From NCBI GenBank assembly GCA_041621755.1, contig JBFKAE010000002.1:3427-67426 (forward strand): a stretch of 64,000 bases of DNA, written 5' to 3'. Source of the DNA: Sphingosinicella sp041621755 (GTDB taxonomy: Bacteria > Pseudomonadota > Alphaproteobacteria > Sphingomonadales > Sphingomonadaceae). The notes beneath the pieces are model-generated. The model was not told where the DNA came from. It did no database searches and saw only the letters and a program-made list of their open reading frames with translations. This document shows positions 52,262-60,944 of the stretch, in pieces (within the stretch, counting starts at the first letter, position 1; each line of letters begins with the position of its first letter). The position numbers and the translations under genes were made by a program.

Positions 52262-52415
52262 GTGACACTTTGCCCGGGGCCCGGAAAAGACCTTTCCAGC
52301 ATCGCCCATTCGCATCGCCGACTATAGCCAAAAATGCCCGAAAAGGGGACTATCGGTCAGGGACGCCACCCAGCCCCTTTCGAACTTGACACTCCATCTC
52401 CGGGCAAAGTGTCAC
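52262..52415. repeat. 16-base inverted repeat, 122 bases apart
   Basis: GTGACACTTTGCCCGG (52262-52277) and CCGGGCAAAGTGTCAC (52400-52415) are exact reverse complements. They lie upstream of the winged-helix gene. They may be binding sites for that protein or mark a plasmid-control region. Confidence 0.7.
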
Positions 52416-52595
52416 GAATGACAGCGCCGGTCTCGCAAGGCCGGTCGGCCAAGAAAAAGGGGGCCAGCTTGCGCCGACCCCCGTGGAAAGTTTGGGAGAG
52501 GATGCCTGAAAGGCAGCGCCAATATAGGCCGCACCCTGCAATGCTGCAAGTGCGAAAAGATCGCACGGGGTTGAATAATGCGCACACGGGGAGAA

Positions 52596-52622
52596 GCGGC
52601 GCTGCCCGATGGACAGCGCCGC
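52596..52622 (-). terminator. Terminator-like hairpin after ssb
   Basis: GCGGCGCTG (52596-52604) pairs perfectly with CAGCGCCGC (52614-52622). On the minus strand it follows the ssb stop within about 15 bases and is followed by TTCT, a weak T run. Confidence 0.55.
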
Positions 52623-52636
52623 CTCCTGGCCTGGCG

Positions 52637-52972
52637 TCAGAGGAACAGGACTTCCTCGGCGACGATCTCGACGGCGTAGCGCTCGATGCCTTCCTTGTCG
52701 GTCCACTTCGAGTAGTGGAGGCGGCCCTGGACTTCGACCAGATCGCCCTTCTTCTTGTGCTTCGCGACCGAAGCCCCGAGCCCGTTGAAGGCGGTGATGC
52801 GGTGGAATTCTGCGAGGGTTTCGGTATAGCCCGCTTCGTTCTTGACCGTCTTGCCATCAACCAGTTTGGGGCGATCGGTGACCAGTGTGAAGCCGGTGAT
52901 TTCGGTCTCGCCGGCGCGGCGGGTTTCGGGCTGGCTGGCGATGCGGCCGATCAGGATGACGAGGTTCTTCAT
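52637..52972 (-). CDS. ssb: Single-stranded DNA-binding protein
   Basis: A 111-residue OB-fold protein. MKNLVILIGRIASQPETRRA is the opening strand; YTETLAEFHRITAFNGLGAS and GDLVEVQGRLHYSKWTDKEG are the SSB core. It lacks the long acidic tail of chromosomal SSB and ends EEVLFL, so it is a short plasmid type. It probably protects entering single-stranded DNA. AGGAG stands six bases before the ATG at 52972. Its leader has a long hairpin (53082-53148). Confidence 0.9.
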   Translation of the reverse strand: MKNLVILIGRIASQPETRRAGETEITGFTLVTDRPKLVDGKTVKNEAGYTETLAEFHRITAFNGLGASVAKHKKKGDLVEVQGRLHYSKWTDKEGIERYAVEIVAEEVLFL

Positions 52973-53987
52973 GGGTTTTCTCCTGCTTGAATTCGGCGGA
53001 ACCGCCCGCCGATGAACGCGATCGGCGGCGCGCAAAGGCCCGGGCTGCACCGAGCGACAAGCATCGCGCAGGCGTGAGGGAAACCGGCAAAAGCGAGGAG
53101 TGGCGCGGCAAGCCCGCAAGGGCTTCACGGTCCGCTGCTTTTCCGGTTGCCGGCCGGGACGGGCGCCGCAGGGTTCATCGGCATGCAAAGGGCGGTTTGC
53201 GCCAGTTCAGGCAGGTTGGATGACGGACATGGAGCTTCGTCCCGATTGGACGCGCACTTGCCTGGCCCTACCCCCAAGAGGACAGGATTTTTCATCGCTA
53301 CGCGGTCGCGCGTCTCAGACTGGCGAGACACATAGGGACAAGTTTCGGTGCGGGCCCTGCCCTCATGGCTTCTCACCTAGCTGGCACGGCCAGCCTGTGA
53401 TGTCGCTTCCAAGGACCGATGGCGGTCTGGTCAGAGGTCCAGCCTGCCGACATATCGACTGGGGTACCGTTCGAGGGAACACACCGCCGCGATGGACGTC
53501 ACAGGGGTCAGCTCCATGATGCCTGCGACGGCGGCTTTGCCCTCGGGTAGCGCCGCTTCAGGAAGCAATCCCCCTCCCCCCGTCAAACCGACGAGTCAAT
53601 GGACCTCGACTGCCCCACGCTCCCTGGCCCCGATCGTCACCTGAAGGGCCGGCATCCATGCCGGCGAGCTTGGGCGGGCGGCGGCGCGCCAGCGTCGACG
53701 CGCGCCCTAGCGAGTAGAGCGGGTTGCCCCAAGCCCGCGCGGGGCGCGGGCGCCGGGGTGCCCCTTCCCTTGCCCTTTCCTGATCCACATTCCCGACATC
53801 AGCAGCCAGATCCCAGGATATACCCCTTCGCATCCCGCGCCAGCGGGACCGCTGCACCGCAGGATCCCCTGGAATCGTCCGCCTCCCCAGGCTCGACGCC
53901 CGGGCGGGCACAGGATAGATTACCGCAGAGCTGGAAAGCCCCCTCGGGGCCGATTCCCGGCACTGAACCCCGACAGGAATGAGACAG
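52973..53987. other. Gene-free 1-kb stretch with hairpins
   Basis: No supported gene in 1015 bases. The ssb leader contains a stem AACCGG-C-AAAAGC (53082-53094) with GCTTTTCCGGTT (53137-53148), one bulge. Further on GCCGGCAT-CC-ATGCCGGC (53648-53665) is a perfect palindrome, and GC-rich repeats occur at 53720-53770. Long open frames here are low in complexity and rich in Pro, Arg and Ala. Confidence 0.6.
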
Positions 53988-54182
53988 ATGGCAAACAATC
54001 CTCTCATGCCCACTGCGCTGCAGGTCGCCGAAGCCATCGCCAAAGTGCTCGGCGCAAAGCTCGCCGATCTTTCGGCGGAGCGCATCGACCTCGACCGCGA
54101 GGAAGCCGCGCTGTGTCTCGGCCTCGCCGAAGGCGTGATCGACAGCCTCAAGGCCGAAAGCGACCACGCGGAGAGCGCGTAG
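53988..54182 (+). CDS. Small helical plasmid protein
   Basis: A 64-residue protein (ANNPLMPTALQVAEAIAKVL; REEAALCLGLAEGVIDSLKA), two helices, acidic. No family recognised. An in-frame ATG at 53979 with AGGA upstream is the alternative start. It is the first plus-strand gene before the DUF1173 gene. Confidence 0.55.
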   Translation: MANNPLMPTALQVAEAIAKVLGAKLADLSAERIDLDREEAALCLGLAEGVIDSLKAESDHAESA

Positions 54183-54364
54183 CCGGAAATCGTCCAGCCC
54201 CTCAATGTCACTGCCGCAGGCAGGGTCCAGCGGGCTTGCGGCCCGGTAAGGGCAGGCATAGACTGAATCCTGCGGGGTCCATGCGGGACCCGCACAACCA
54301 ACAAAGGAGATGCGCGAGAGGTCGAACGGGCAGCGTCGATCGCGAGGAATTGGAGAACCCACCC

Positions 54365-55603
54365 ATGATCCAGCGATACCGTCTGCTCGGGCAAGTCGTT
54401 CCCGAAGGAGAACGCCTGCAGCCCCTTCTGGCCGAAGCCTATGCGCGCAAGCTGCCGGTCCTGTGCGAATGCCGACCCGCAAGCGAGCTTCCGCTCTATA
54501 TAGCCCATCGCAATGACCGTTACGTGCTCGCGCGCTGGCCCGGTTCGGGCGCGCGCCATGCAACGGCCTGCGATCACTACGAGGCCCCCGATCACCTCAC
54601 CGGCATGGGCCAGGTGCGCGGCAGCGCGGTGATCGACGACGAGGAAAGCGGCGAGACCAGCCTCAAGCTTGGGTTTCCGCTGTCGCGCGGGGCCGCAAGG
54701 CTCGCGCCCGCTGCGCTGACCAACGACAAGCCGACGGTCAAATCGACCGGCCAGAAGCTCACCATGCGCGGGCTGCTCCACGTCCTGTGGGACCGGGCCG
54801 AGCTCACCCACTGGCACCCGAAGATGGCGGGCAAGCGAAGCTGGTTCGTCGTGCGCCGCGCGCTGATCGAAGCCGCCGCTGCCTGCAAGGCGAAGCAGGA
54901 GGCCCTGCCCCACATGCTGTTCGTCCCGGAAACCTTCCGGCTCGAGGACAAGGAGGACATCCGCGCCCGCCGCCGCGCGGCGCTGGAAAGGGTTTACCGT
55001 TCGCAGAGCGACATGATGGTGGTGATCGGCGAGATCAAGGAGATCGTGCCCGCCCATGGCGCCGAACGCATCGTCCTGCGTCATGTCGGCGACATGCCCT
55101 TCGTCATGGACCCGGACATGGCGCGGCGCTTCCACAAGCGGTTCGCGGGCGAACTGGCGCTGTGGCAGGCGCAGGACAGCGCCCGTGGCAGCGATGGCCA
55201 CCTCGTTATCGCCGGCTCGTTCGCGCGGCGCCGACAGGGCACGTTCGACCTTATCGAGGTGGCGCTGATGCCGGTTACCGGTGAATGGATGCCCTACGAG
55301 ACCAGCGACGAGCGCTACCTGATTGCCCGCGCCGTTGCCGACAAGCGGCGGTTCGTGAAGGGTCTGCGCGTCAATCTCGATGCCGAGACGCCGATCGCAA
55401 GCCTGGTGCTCAAGGACACCGGCGAGCAGGCCACTGCGATCCACATCCATGATCGCGATCACGAGGCCGGCGAACCGCTCGAGGCGCTGCTCGCGAGCGG
55501 GGGCGTGGCCCATGTGTTCTGGAAGGAAGGCGAAGCCCTGCCCCAACGCGCGGGCCGGCCACGCCGCAGCCCAGCGCCAAGGCAGGAGCAAGCGCTCGCC
55601 TGA
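54365..55603 (+). CDS. DUF1173 family protein
   Basis: A 412-residue protein. VLCECRPASELPLYIAHRND, RWPGSGARHATACDHYEAPD, MRGLLHVLWDRAELTHWHPK and HMLFVPETFRLEDKEDI are the conserved blocks of DUF1173, a family found on alphaproteobacterial plasmids and of unknown function. The Cys/His spacing (C-x-C, H-x5-C-x-H) in the first quarter suggests a zinc site. The ATG at 54365 is preceded by GGAG; the longer frame has a basic non-family leader. Confidence 0.85.
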   Translation: MIQRYRLLGQVVPEGERLQPLLAEAYARKLPVLCECRPASELPLYIAHRNDRYVLARWPGSGARHATACDHYEAPDHLTGMGQVRGSAVIDDEESGETSLKLGFPLSRGAARLAPAALTNDKPTVKSTGQKLTMRGLLHVLWDRAELTHWHPKMAGKRSWFVVRRALIEAAAACKAKQEALPHMLFVPETFRLEDKEDIRARRRAALERVYRSQSDMMVVIGEIKEIVPAHGAERIVLRHVGDMPFVMDPDMARRFHKRFAGELALWQAQDSARGSDGHLVIAGSFARRRQGTFDLIEVALMPVTGEWMPYETSDERYLIARAVADKRRFVKGLRVNLDAETPIASLVLKDTGEQATAIHIHDRDHEAGEPLEALLASGGVAHVFWKEGEALPQRAGRPRRSPAPRQEQALA

Positions 55604-55610
55604 GCTGCGA

Positions 55611-56114
55611 TCAGTCGAGCTTGCCGCCGGGTCCGCGGCGCGGATGCAGATCGAAGCGGCGTCCGCCTGGCGGCGCGGCCCGCAAAGCGGCAAGCCGGGT
55701 TTCGACCCGGGCGGGATCGACGAGTACCTCGATGCGGTCGAGGCTAACGATGGTCCAGATCGCCTCGCCCGGATGTCCATCCGTATGCACCGACCAGGCC
55801 AGCGGCAGCTTGTCGGGATAGAGCCAGAGCAGCAGCAACGGCAGCGCCGCGAGATTGGGCGCACCATCCTCGTCGGCGATGACCAGTTGGCCCGCGACCT
55901 GATCGTAGCGGGCATTGAGCCCGAGCGGCATCGGGTGGCCGACGATCCCGAGGATCGTGTCGCGCGCCTGCGGGCCGAACAGGCCGTCGAGCTCGGGGCC
56001 GGGCTGCGCAGCGGCATCGGTGGCAAGGTCATGGAGGAAAACGAGCACGGCGACGAAGCGCGCAGCTTCCTCGCGCGTGCAGGCAAGCTCAAGCGTGAGC
56101 CGGACAGGAGGCAT
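55611..56114 (-). CDS. Hypothetical plasmid protein
   Basis: A 167-residue protein, not recognised. The first half alternates hydrophobic strands and helices (VRLTLELACTREEAARFVAV; PELDGLFGPQARDTILGIVG), the end is basic. It converges on the DUF1173 gene. The start follows a GAGGA motif. Confidence 0.6.
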   Translation of the reverse strand: MPPVRLTLELACTREEAARFVAVLVFLHDLATDAAAQPGPELDGLFGPQARDTILGIVGHPMPLGLNARYDQVAGQLVIADEDGAPNLAALPLLLLWLYPDKLPLAWSVHTDGHPGEAIWTIVSLDRIEVLVDPARVETRLAALRAAPPGGRRFDLHPRRGPGGKLD

Positions 56115-56255
56115 GGTAGGTGTCCTCGGGAATTGGCCGCAAGGCCCCCTGCCCCGCAGCCGGAGGCGCGGGAGCGAACGGAGCCGGCGATCAGAAAGGG
56201 AAGGGATGCGGCGGCGTGGTCGTGCCAGCCGCCACGGGTCAGCAGCGCGGGCCGG

Positions 56256-56696
56256 TCAGGCGATGACCAGCGGCGGGACCGTGATCTCGGCGCGCGCCAT
56301 CGCGCGCTTCAGCTCGCGCAGCCGCGTGAAGCTGTTGATCCAGGACGGCGGGAAGAGGAGGTGTTCACCCTCGCTCGCCGTGTAATCGCGCATGGGCCCC
56401 GAACCGTCGAAGACGACGATCTCGGGCAGGAATGCGCCGAGGCATCCTCCCGACCAGCGGCGGAACACGAGGCCGTGCCGGACGCAGAAATCGTCGATCT
56501 CGGGAATCTGCCCGCCGTTGAGCTCGGTGCCATAAAGCTCGAGCGGTTCGCCCGCGACGATCGCCGCCGGATCGAACGGCTCGCCGTCCCATTCGACGCG
56601 CAGGTCATAGCTGTCGGCAATGCCTGCGAATTCGGCAAGCGCCTCGCGCGGCATCGTGCCGCCGATGGTGATGTGAACTGGGGCTCTGTCGCCCAT
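56256..56696 (-). CDS. Hypothetical plasmid protein
   Basis: A 146-residue protein, acidic and strand-rich (VHITIGGTMPREALAEFAGI; RVEWDGEPFDPAAI; FLPEIVVFDGSG). No family recognised. AGGA precedes the ATG. It lies in the same direction as its neighbours at 55611 and 56833, so the three may be one operon. Confidence 0.6.
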   Translation of the reverse strand: MGDRAPVHITIGGTMPREALAEFAGIADSYDLRVEWDGEPFDPAAIVAGEPLELYGTELNGGQIPEIDDFCVRHGLVFRRWSGGCLGAFLPEIVVFDGSGPMRDYTASEGEHLLFPPSWINSFTRLRELKRAMARAEITVPPLVIA

Positions 56697-56832
56697 GGCC
56701 GGGTCCTTTCACGTTCGGTTGATCCGACCGTGAAGCCCCCCTCCCCTCTTTTGACCGGTTCACCGCGAGCATGGCCGATGCCAGGCCTGTCCGGCATGCG
56801 GCACCAGCCGCAGGAAACGGCGCGTCAAAAGG

Positions 56833-57558
56833 TCAGTGCCGCGTGACGGGGTCCAGATGCATGTCCGTGTCGAGCTTCAAGGCCTCGTGCCAGATCGCGG
56901 TCTTGAAAAAGTGCTCCTCGCGCTCGAACCCCTCGCCCGTGCGCACCTCTTCGAGCAGGCCCATCCAGCACAAGGGGCGAAGCACGTGGATGTGCAAGGC
57001 CGCCTTGGTGCGAACCGCGTCAAGCAGGCCATCCGACTTCTCGGGGCCATAGAGCACCTCGCACAAGCGATCCTTGCTCAGTCCGGCCCGGGCCTCGACA
57101 TTGATCACATTGAGGAAGATGTCCCAGTTACCAAAGGGCCGATCGCCGAAGCGGGTGTAGCCGGTGTGGTCAGTTGCAAACAGGAACTGCCGGGCAAGCA
57201 GTGCCCACAAGGCCACAGGGTCGGCGCGCAATTGAGGAGCGAGCCGAGTCATATGCAAAGCGCCCTGCCTGTGCCGGGCGAACCTGGTGCTCAGCAGCAG
57301 TTCGTGCATGATCGCAAGCGGCGGGAAATCGTCTTCGTTGAGGACCTTGTTGACGGCGTAGAGATCTTGGACCGTGTAGCCCGGCCAATCGAACGCTTCG
57401 GCTGCCCATTCAACGAAATAGCGCTTGAGCGCGCGCGAGGACGTCAGGCCGATCGGGCCGTTTGCATCGATGTGGTCGAGGGTCAGGCACACCGCCCGCA
57501 GCATCGGCGACAGGCGCTTCAGGGCCGAAGGATCGGTGGGCTGGTGGAGTGGAAGCAT
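56833..57558 (-). CDS. Hypothetical plasmid protein
   Basis: A 241-residue protein of unknown family, helical (LDHIDANGPIGLTSSRALKR; EWAAEAFDWPGYTVQDLYAV; VLRPLCWMGLLEEVRT) with a possible winged helix at the C-terminus. It could be a DNA-binding protein. A 248-base gap separates it from the defence island on the right. Confidence 0.6.
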   Translation of the reverse strand: MLPLHQPTDPSALKRLSPMLRAVCLTLDHIDANGPIGLTSSRALKRYFVEWAAEAFDWPGYTVQDLYAVNKVLNEDDFPPLAIMHELLLSTRFARHRQGALHMTRLAPQLRADPVALWALLARQFLFATDHTGYTRFGDRPFGNWDIFLNVINVEARAGLSKDRLCEVLYGPEKSDGLLDAVRTKAALHIHVLRPLCWMGLLEEVRTGEGFEREEHFFKTAIWHEALKLDTDMHLDPVTRH

Positions 57559-57806
57559 CCGGGTAGTTATCAGGCAATTTGAGGGGAATGGAAATGGCGG
57601 CTCGCGCTGACTTTTCGGACGCGGCGAACACTAAATACGCACCCCGAAAGCGGCTGTACATTCAGCCCAGATTCTCTCGCGAGAAGTCCCCGATCCCTGC
57701 CCTTGTGTGTCAAAACCTATAGCTTAGTTCGCGTTGCACAATAGGTAGGTCGCCCGTAGGGCAGCGCCCCAAATGCTCGTTTAATCCTGCAGCTCGGCCA
57801 ATCCGG

Positions 57807-58697
57807 CTACCGGCGTCGGCTCTTCCCAGGGAAGCGCGGATTTTCCCAGACATCAAAGGTGTCGCGCAACTCGTCTTCGCCGTCATCGTCGCTGTCTTCG
57901 ACGACCAGCAGTGTCATTTTCCACCCATTCGCCAGATTCAAAGCCTGTTCCCTGATCGATGATGGGCGGTGAAGGCTGGCCAGCCACACACCCCTGTCAA
58001 CGTCGTCGGATTCGACCCCATCGGTTTGATGGCGAGCAGACAGTGAATTGTGGGGAAGCGGCGTTCCGATCCCGGCTTCGACAAAAGGAAAGCGGGTGGG
58101 CTTGTAGATGCGGCGCAAGGTCCCATTCTGCGAGAGCAAAATGGCGCACAGATCGTGGTGGTAGGTCGAATAGTGGATCGCCGTTGCTTCCTTGCTGACG
58201 TCGTATTTCGCCGCCAAATCGACAACATGACGAAGGTCAGGACCACCTTGTGCGCGCATGTCGGTCCTGAATTTTATCACCGGCATCAGGATCCCAGCGC
58301 TGAACCGGTTCGCTTCCGCTTCCATTCGCTGGCTGCGGTTGTCGCGGTCGGCCTTGCGAATGTTCATATCGGATTTCGAACAAGCAAATTGCCCTGAGTC
58401 ACCAGGCTGGTGTGCCGCAATGAGATAGTGTCCGAGTTCGTGGCCGATCGTATAGCGCTGTCTCAGTCGATTGGCTTTGCCGTTGACCAAGATGACACCG
58501 TCCCGACGCTCTGGCTGCGTAATCAACCCGCCTTCGAAGTTGTCTGTTGTCATTCGATGGATGGCAGTGATGCCAACGGCCATCGCAAGTTCCTCGATTG
58601 GAACCGGAGTCGGGAGGTCAGGCAGTTGCCGGAGGACCTCTGCGATGATGCGCTCGGGGGAGGTGCAGTCAGCAAGCTCAACCCGATCAATCTGCAT
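57807..58697 (-). CDS. CapP-like ImmA/IrrE metallopeptidase
   Basis: A 296-residue zinc peptidase. The active site is HELGH (His86 to His90) with a third ligand Glu in MEAEANRFSAGILMP (about Glu128); Cys106 between them could act as a cysteine switch. The last 100 residues have no catalytic motif and may be the sensor domain. Its gene follows a HTH gene by an 11-base overlap, and both are divergent from a CBASS operon. That is the CapH-CapP arrangement, in which CapP, activated by single-stranded DNA, cuts the repressor CapH. The assignment rests on context plus motifs. Confidence 0.82.
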   Translation of the reverse strand: MQIDRVELADCTSPERIIAEVLRQLPDLPTPVPIEELAMAVGITAIHRMTTDNFEGGLITQPERRDGVILVNGKANRLRQRYTIGHELGHYLIAAHQPGDSGQFACSKSDMNIRKADRDNRSQRMEAEANRFSAGILMPVIKFRTDMRAQGGPDLRHVVDLAAKYDVSKEATAIHYSTYHHDLCAILLSQNGTLRRIYKPTRFPFVEAGIGTPLPHNSLSARHQTDGVESDDVDRGVWLASLHRPSSIREQALNLANGWKMTLLVVEDSDDDGEDELRDTFDVWENPRFPGKSRRR

Positions 58698-59022
58698 CTG
58701 TTGTCTTGCCCCCGCGTTTTTTCATGGTCTCGATCATCGCCTCGATAAACTGCCGGTCCTCGGGGGCAAGTTTTTGCAGATCACGGTACATGACGACCAT
58801 TTGCTCGTCTTCCGCTTCGGAAGGGTCTTCGCCGACCAGCGAAGCAATCGTCACCCCAAAATGCTCGGCGAGGCCTTTGAGCAATTCGATCGAGGGGTTC
58901 TTTGTCGTTCCCTTCTCCAATTCCCATATATGCGCCTTTGAAGCCCCCACTGCATCGGCAACCACCTGAAGCGATTGCCCTCGTTGGGTCCGCAGCTTTT
59001 GCAATTTCATCGCGAGCGACAT
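58687..59022 (-). CDS. CapH-like HTH repressor
   Basis: A 111-residue XRE-type protein with an HTH_3 domain (AMKLQKLRTQRGQSLQVVAD, then AVGASKAHIWELEKGTTKNP) and a helical tail. It is the first gene of the pair with the metallopeptidase and probably represses the divergent CBASS operon. GGGAGAG precedes the ATG at 59022; a second Met lies four codons later. Its -35 region holds an inverted repeat. Confidence 0.8.
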   Translation of the reverse strand: MSLAMKLQKLRTQRGQSLQVVADAVGASKAHIWELEKGTTKNPSIELLKGLAEHFGVTIASLVGEDPSEAEDEQMVVMYRDLQKLAPEDRQFIEAMIETMKKRGGKTTDAD

Positions 59023-59080
59023 GGCACTCTCCCAGCCTCCTAAGAGTAACATACCTGCGCGCCTGTAGGAAAGCTGTGTC

Positions 59081-59141
59081 GTTCGGTCAATCGAACATTT
59101 GCGGCAGATCGGTTGACTATGCCGCGCGTTCGGTGTATCTT
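59081..59141 (+). promoter_or_regulatory. CBASS/capH divergent promoter and operator
   Basis: For the CBASS operon: TTGACT (59113-59118), 17 bases, TATCTT (59136-59141). For capH on the minus strand: TTGACC within the inverted repeat GTTCG-GTCAAT-CGAAC (59081-59096), then 17 bases and TACAGG. A related TCGGTTGAC (59109-59117) covers the CBASS -35 box. CapH binding at these sites could repress both genes. Confidence 0.65.
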
Positions 59142-59205
59142 ACGGTCCTGTAAGGCGAAGTCTGCCGATATTGGGCTTTGCCACCTGCGCCGAATAGGGG
59201 GCATC

Positions 59206-60459
59206 ATGACCATTTTCGATCCGATCCGTCCGCGCCCCGAGCGCCTGCCGACCCCGAGCTTCGCCGACGCGATGCTTTTGGACGTGGCACGCCGGGTCCA
59301 GCTTTCACCCACCAAGCACGACGAGGCGCAGCAGCATTTCGAGGCGCTTTGCAGCTATGTCGATCGTCCTGGCAGCCCGCTGCAGGACAAGGTGATCGCG
59401 TGCTACCCCGGGGGCAGCTTCGCGACAGGAACGGCGATAGCCTCAAGTGTTTCGAAGGATCAGCATGACGTCGATGTGGTCATGGAACTCGACGTTCCCA
59501 CCAACAGCGATCCCGAGCGGATTCTTGACCTGCTTTTCGAAGCCATCAACGCCGAGCCGGGCTCCCGTTATCACGGGCGGGTAACGCGAAATTCGCGTTG
59601 CGTGACCGTCGAATACGACGATGGTGTCCGCGTCGATTTGATGCCCATTTCGCGGCTGACTGCGGCCCCCGAGAAAGCGGGGCATCTTTTCCATTTCAAG
59701 CAGCAGCCGCTTGAGAGCTACCACAAGCCTGTCAATCCTTGGGGCTTTGCCGACCACTTCAACGCCCAGACGGCATACGATCCGGTTTTTGCTGCAATCT
59801 TTGAATCTCGAGCTCTGGCTGACGGACGAACGGTCGCGAAGGCCGACGTCGATCCGTTGCCCGACCGCGTTCCGTTGTCTGAAAAGGCCGCGCGCGTCGT
59901 CGCGCTGCAGCTGATCAAGCGCAATCGCGATGTGCGGTTTCGCAACCGTTCGAAGCGCAAGCCGCCCTCTGTGGTTCTGGCAGCACTGGCGCTGGAAGTG
60001 GCACCTGTCGGCGCGGGCTTGCTGGAGGAGGTCGTCTCGATTTCGCGGCACATTGCACGGCGTCTGCAGGAGCACAGTGCACAAAATCTCTGTATCGACG
60101 TCCGCAACCCCGCTTACATACCGGATGTCTTTACCGATCGTTGGCCCGGCGCGTTGTCTGACCAGAACGAGTATGTGCGTGATCTGGAGTATCTGGTCCG
60201 GCAATTGGTTCGCCTGCGGACGGAACACATTTCGCTGACTGAAACGAACACGATTCTCGACGATCTGTTCGGAGAGACGGCGGCCAAGTACGCGATCAAG
60301 GAACACATGGAACGTAGCCGTGTCGCCATGGAGAAGGGCGCGATGCGGTTCGGTCCCAGCGGCCGGGTCCATGCAGGCGTGACTGCCGCTGCTGTCGCAA
60401 CCAATTGCACCCCGGCTCGGGCAAGCACCAACATGGGCGGCGAATGGTTCCTGGACTGA
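59206..60459 (+). CDS. CBASS CD-NTase (cyclic-oligonucleotide synthase)
   Basis: A 417-residue nucleotidyltransferase. The motif YPGGSFATGTAI (GS at about 70-71) is followed by the metal-binding Asp88 and Asp90 in HDVDVV and Asp144 in RVDLMPI. The rest is helical as in CD-NTases, and the gene is followed by an E2-like gene and a patatin gene, so this is a CBASS enzyme. When phage infection is sensed it should make a cyclic di- or trinucleotide; the product cannot be read from sequence. It ends MGGEWFLD. The start has GGGGG upstream and a promoter 60-70 bases before. Confidence 0.9.
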   Translation: MTIFDPIRPRPERLPTPSFADAMLLDVARRVQLSPTKHDEAQQHFEALCSYVDRPGSPLQDKVIACYPGGSFATGTAIASSVSKDQHDVDVVMELDVPTNSDPERILDLLFEAINAEPGSRYHGRVTRNSRCVTVEYDDGVRVDLMPISRLTAAPEKAGHLFHFKQQPLESYHKPVNPWGFADHFNAQTAYDPVFAAIFESRALADGRTVAKADVDPLPDRVPLSEKAARVVALQLIKRNRDVRFRNRSKRKPPSVVLAALALEVAPVGAGLLEEVVSISRHIARRLQEHSAQNLCIDVRNPAYIPDVFTDRWPGALSDQNEYVRDLEYLVRQLVRLRTEHISLTETNTILDDLFGETAAKYAIKEHMERSRVAMEKGAMRFGPSGRVHAGVTAAAVATNCTPARASTNMGGEWFLD

Positions 60460-60944
60460 TCCCGATCGAGACCCAGATCGCGGCGATGGAGCAACGCTGG
60501 CCGGACTTTGCGCTTGTGCAAAGGATCGGGCGCCGAGCGGTCTGGGAAGGAACGCTCGACCCGGTTTGCAAGCGCTACCGTGTGCGGATCGGTTACGAAG
60601 TCCCGCTTGCGATCGAAAACTTCTCCATTCTCAACGTGCAACCCCGGATCCAGGTGCTGTCGCCACGTCTTGAACTCCATCCTGAATATGAAGAAGGCCC
60701 GATCCCGCACGTCTATGTAAACCGTGCGGAGCAATCCTTGCCTTACTTGTGCCTGTTCGATCCGTTCAACGGCGAGTGGACGCCATCGGACCTGTTGGCC
60801 GAAACGACTGTGCCTTGGGCCGCACGGTATCTCTACTTCTATGAAGGCTGGTTGCTGACCGGAAAATGGTCAGGCGGTGGCCGGCACCCGACACAGGAGG
60901 AGTTGGATGGAACCCAGCGACCAAAGGCCATTGCGGCGGTCTGA
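60444..60944 (+). CDS. E2-like CBASS accessory protein (short type II)
   Basis: A 166-residue protein. The core PHVYVNRAEQSLPYLCLFDP, then FNGEWTP, and TTVPWAARYLYFYEGWLLTG with KWSGGGRHP are the signature of stand-alone E2-like (ubiquitin-conjugating) proteins found in short type II CBASS. Cys103 in YLCLF would be the thioester cysteine. In related systems E2 or E1-E2 proteins conjugate the C-terminus of the CD-NTase to a target and prime it. No E1 or JAB gene is present here. It overlaps the synthase by 16 bases and the phospholipase by 38 bases. Confidence 0.85.
   Translation: MVPGLIPIETQIAAMEQRWPDFALVQRIGRRAVWEGTLDPVCKRYRVRIGYEVPLAIENFSILNVQPRIQVLSPRLELHPEYEEGPIPHVYVNRAEQSLPYLCLFDPFNGEWTPSDLLAETTVPWAARYLYFYEGWLLTGKWSGGGRHPTQEELDGTQRPKAIAAV

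Larger units (their letters stand above)
52192..52636. other. Gene-free stretch with long inverted repeat
   Basis: A 445-base stretch between ssb and the winged-helix gene. It contains the perfect 16-base inverted repeat described separately and the ssb terminator. No gene is seen. Confidence 0.6.

Noticed and set aside
53599..53982. 127-codon plus-strand frame
   Set aside because: Low-complexity Pro/Ala/Arg/Ser composition and no ribosome-binding site; treated as non-coding.
53558..56092. 844-codon open frame on the minus strand
   Set aside because: It runs across the antisense of DUF1173 and gene-free DNA and has no family resemblance; the real gene is on the plus strand.
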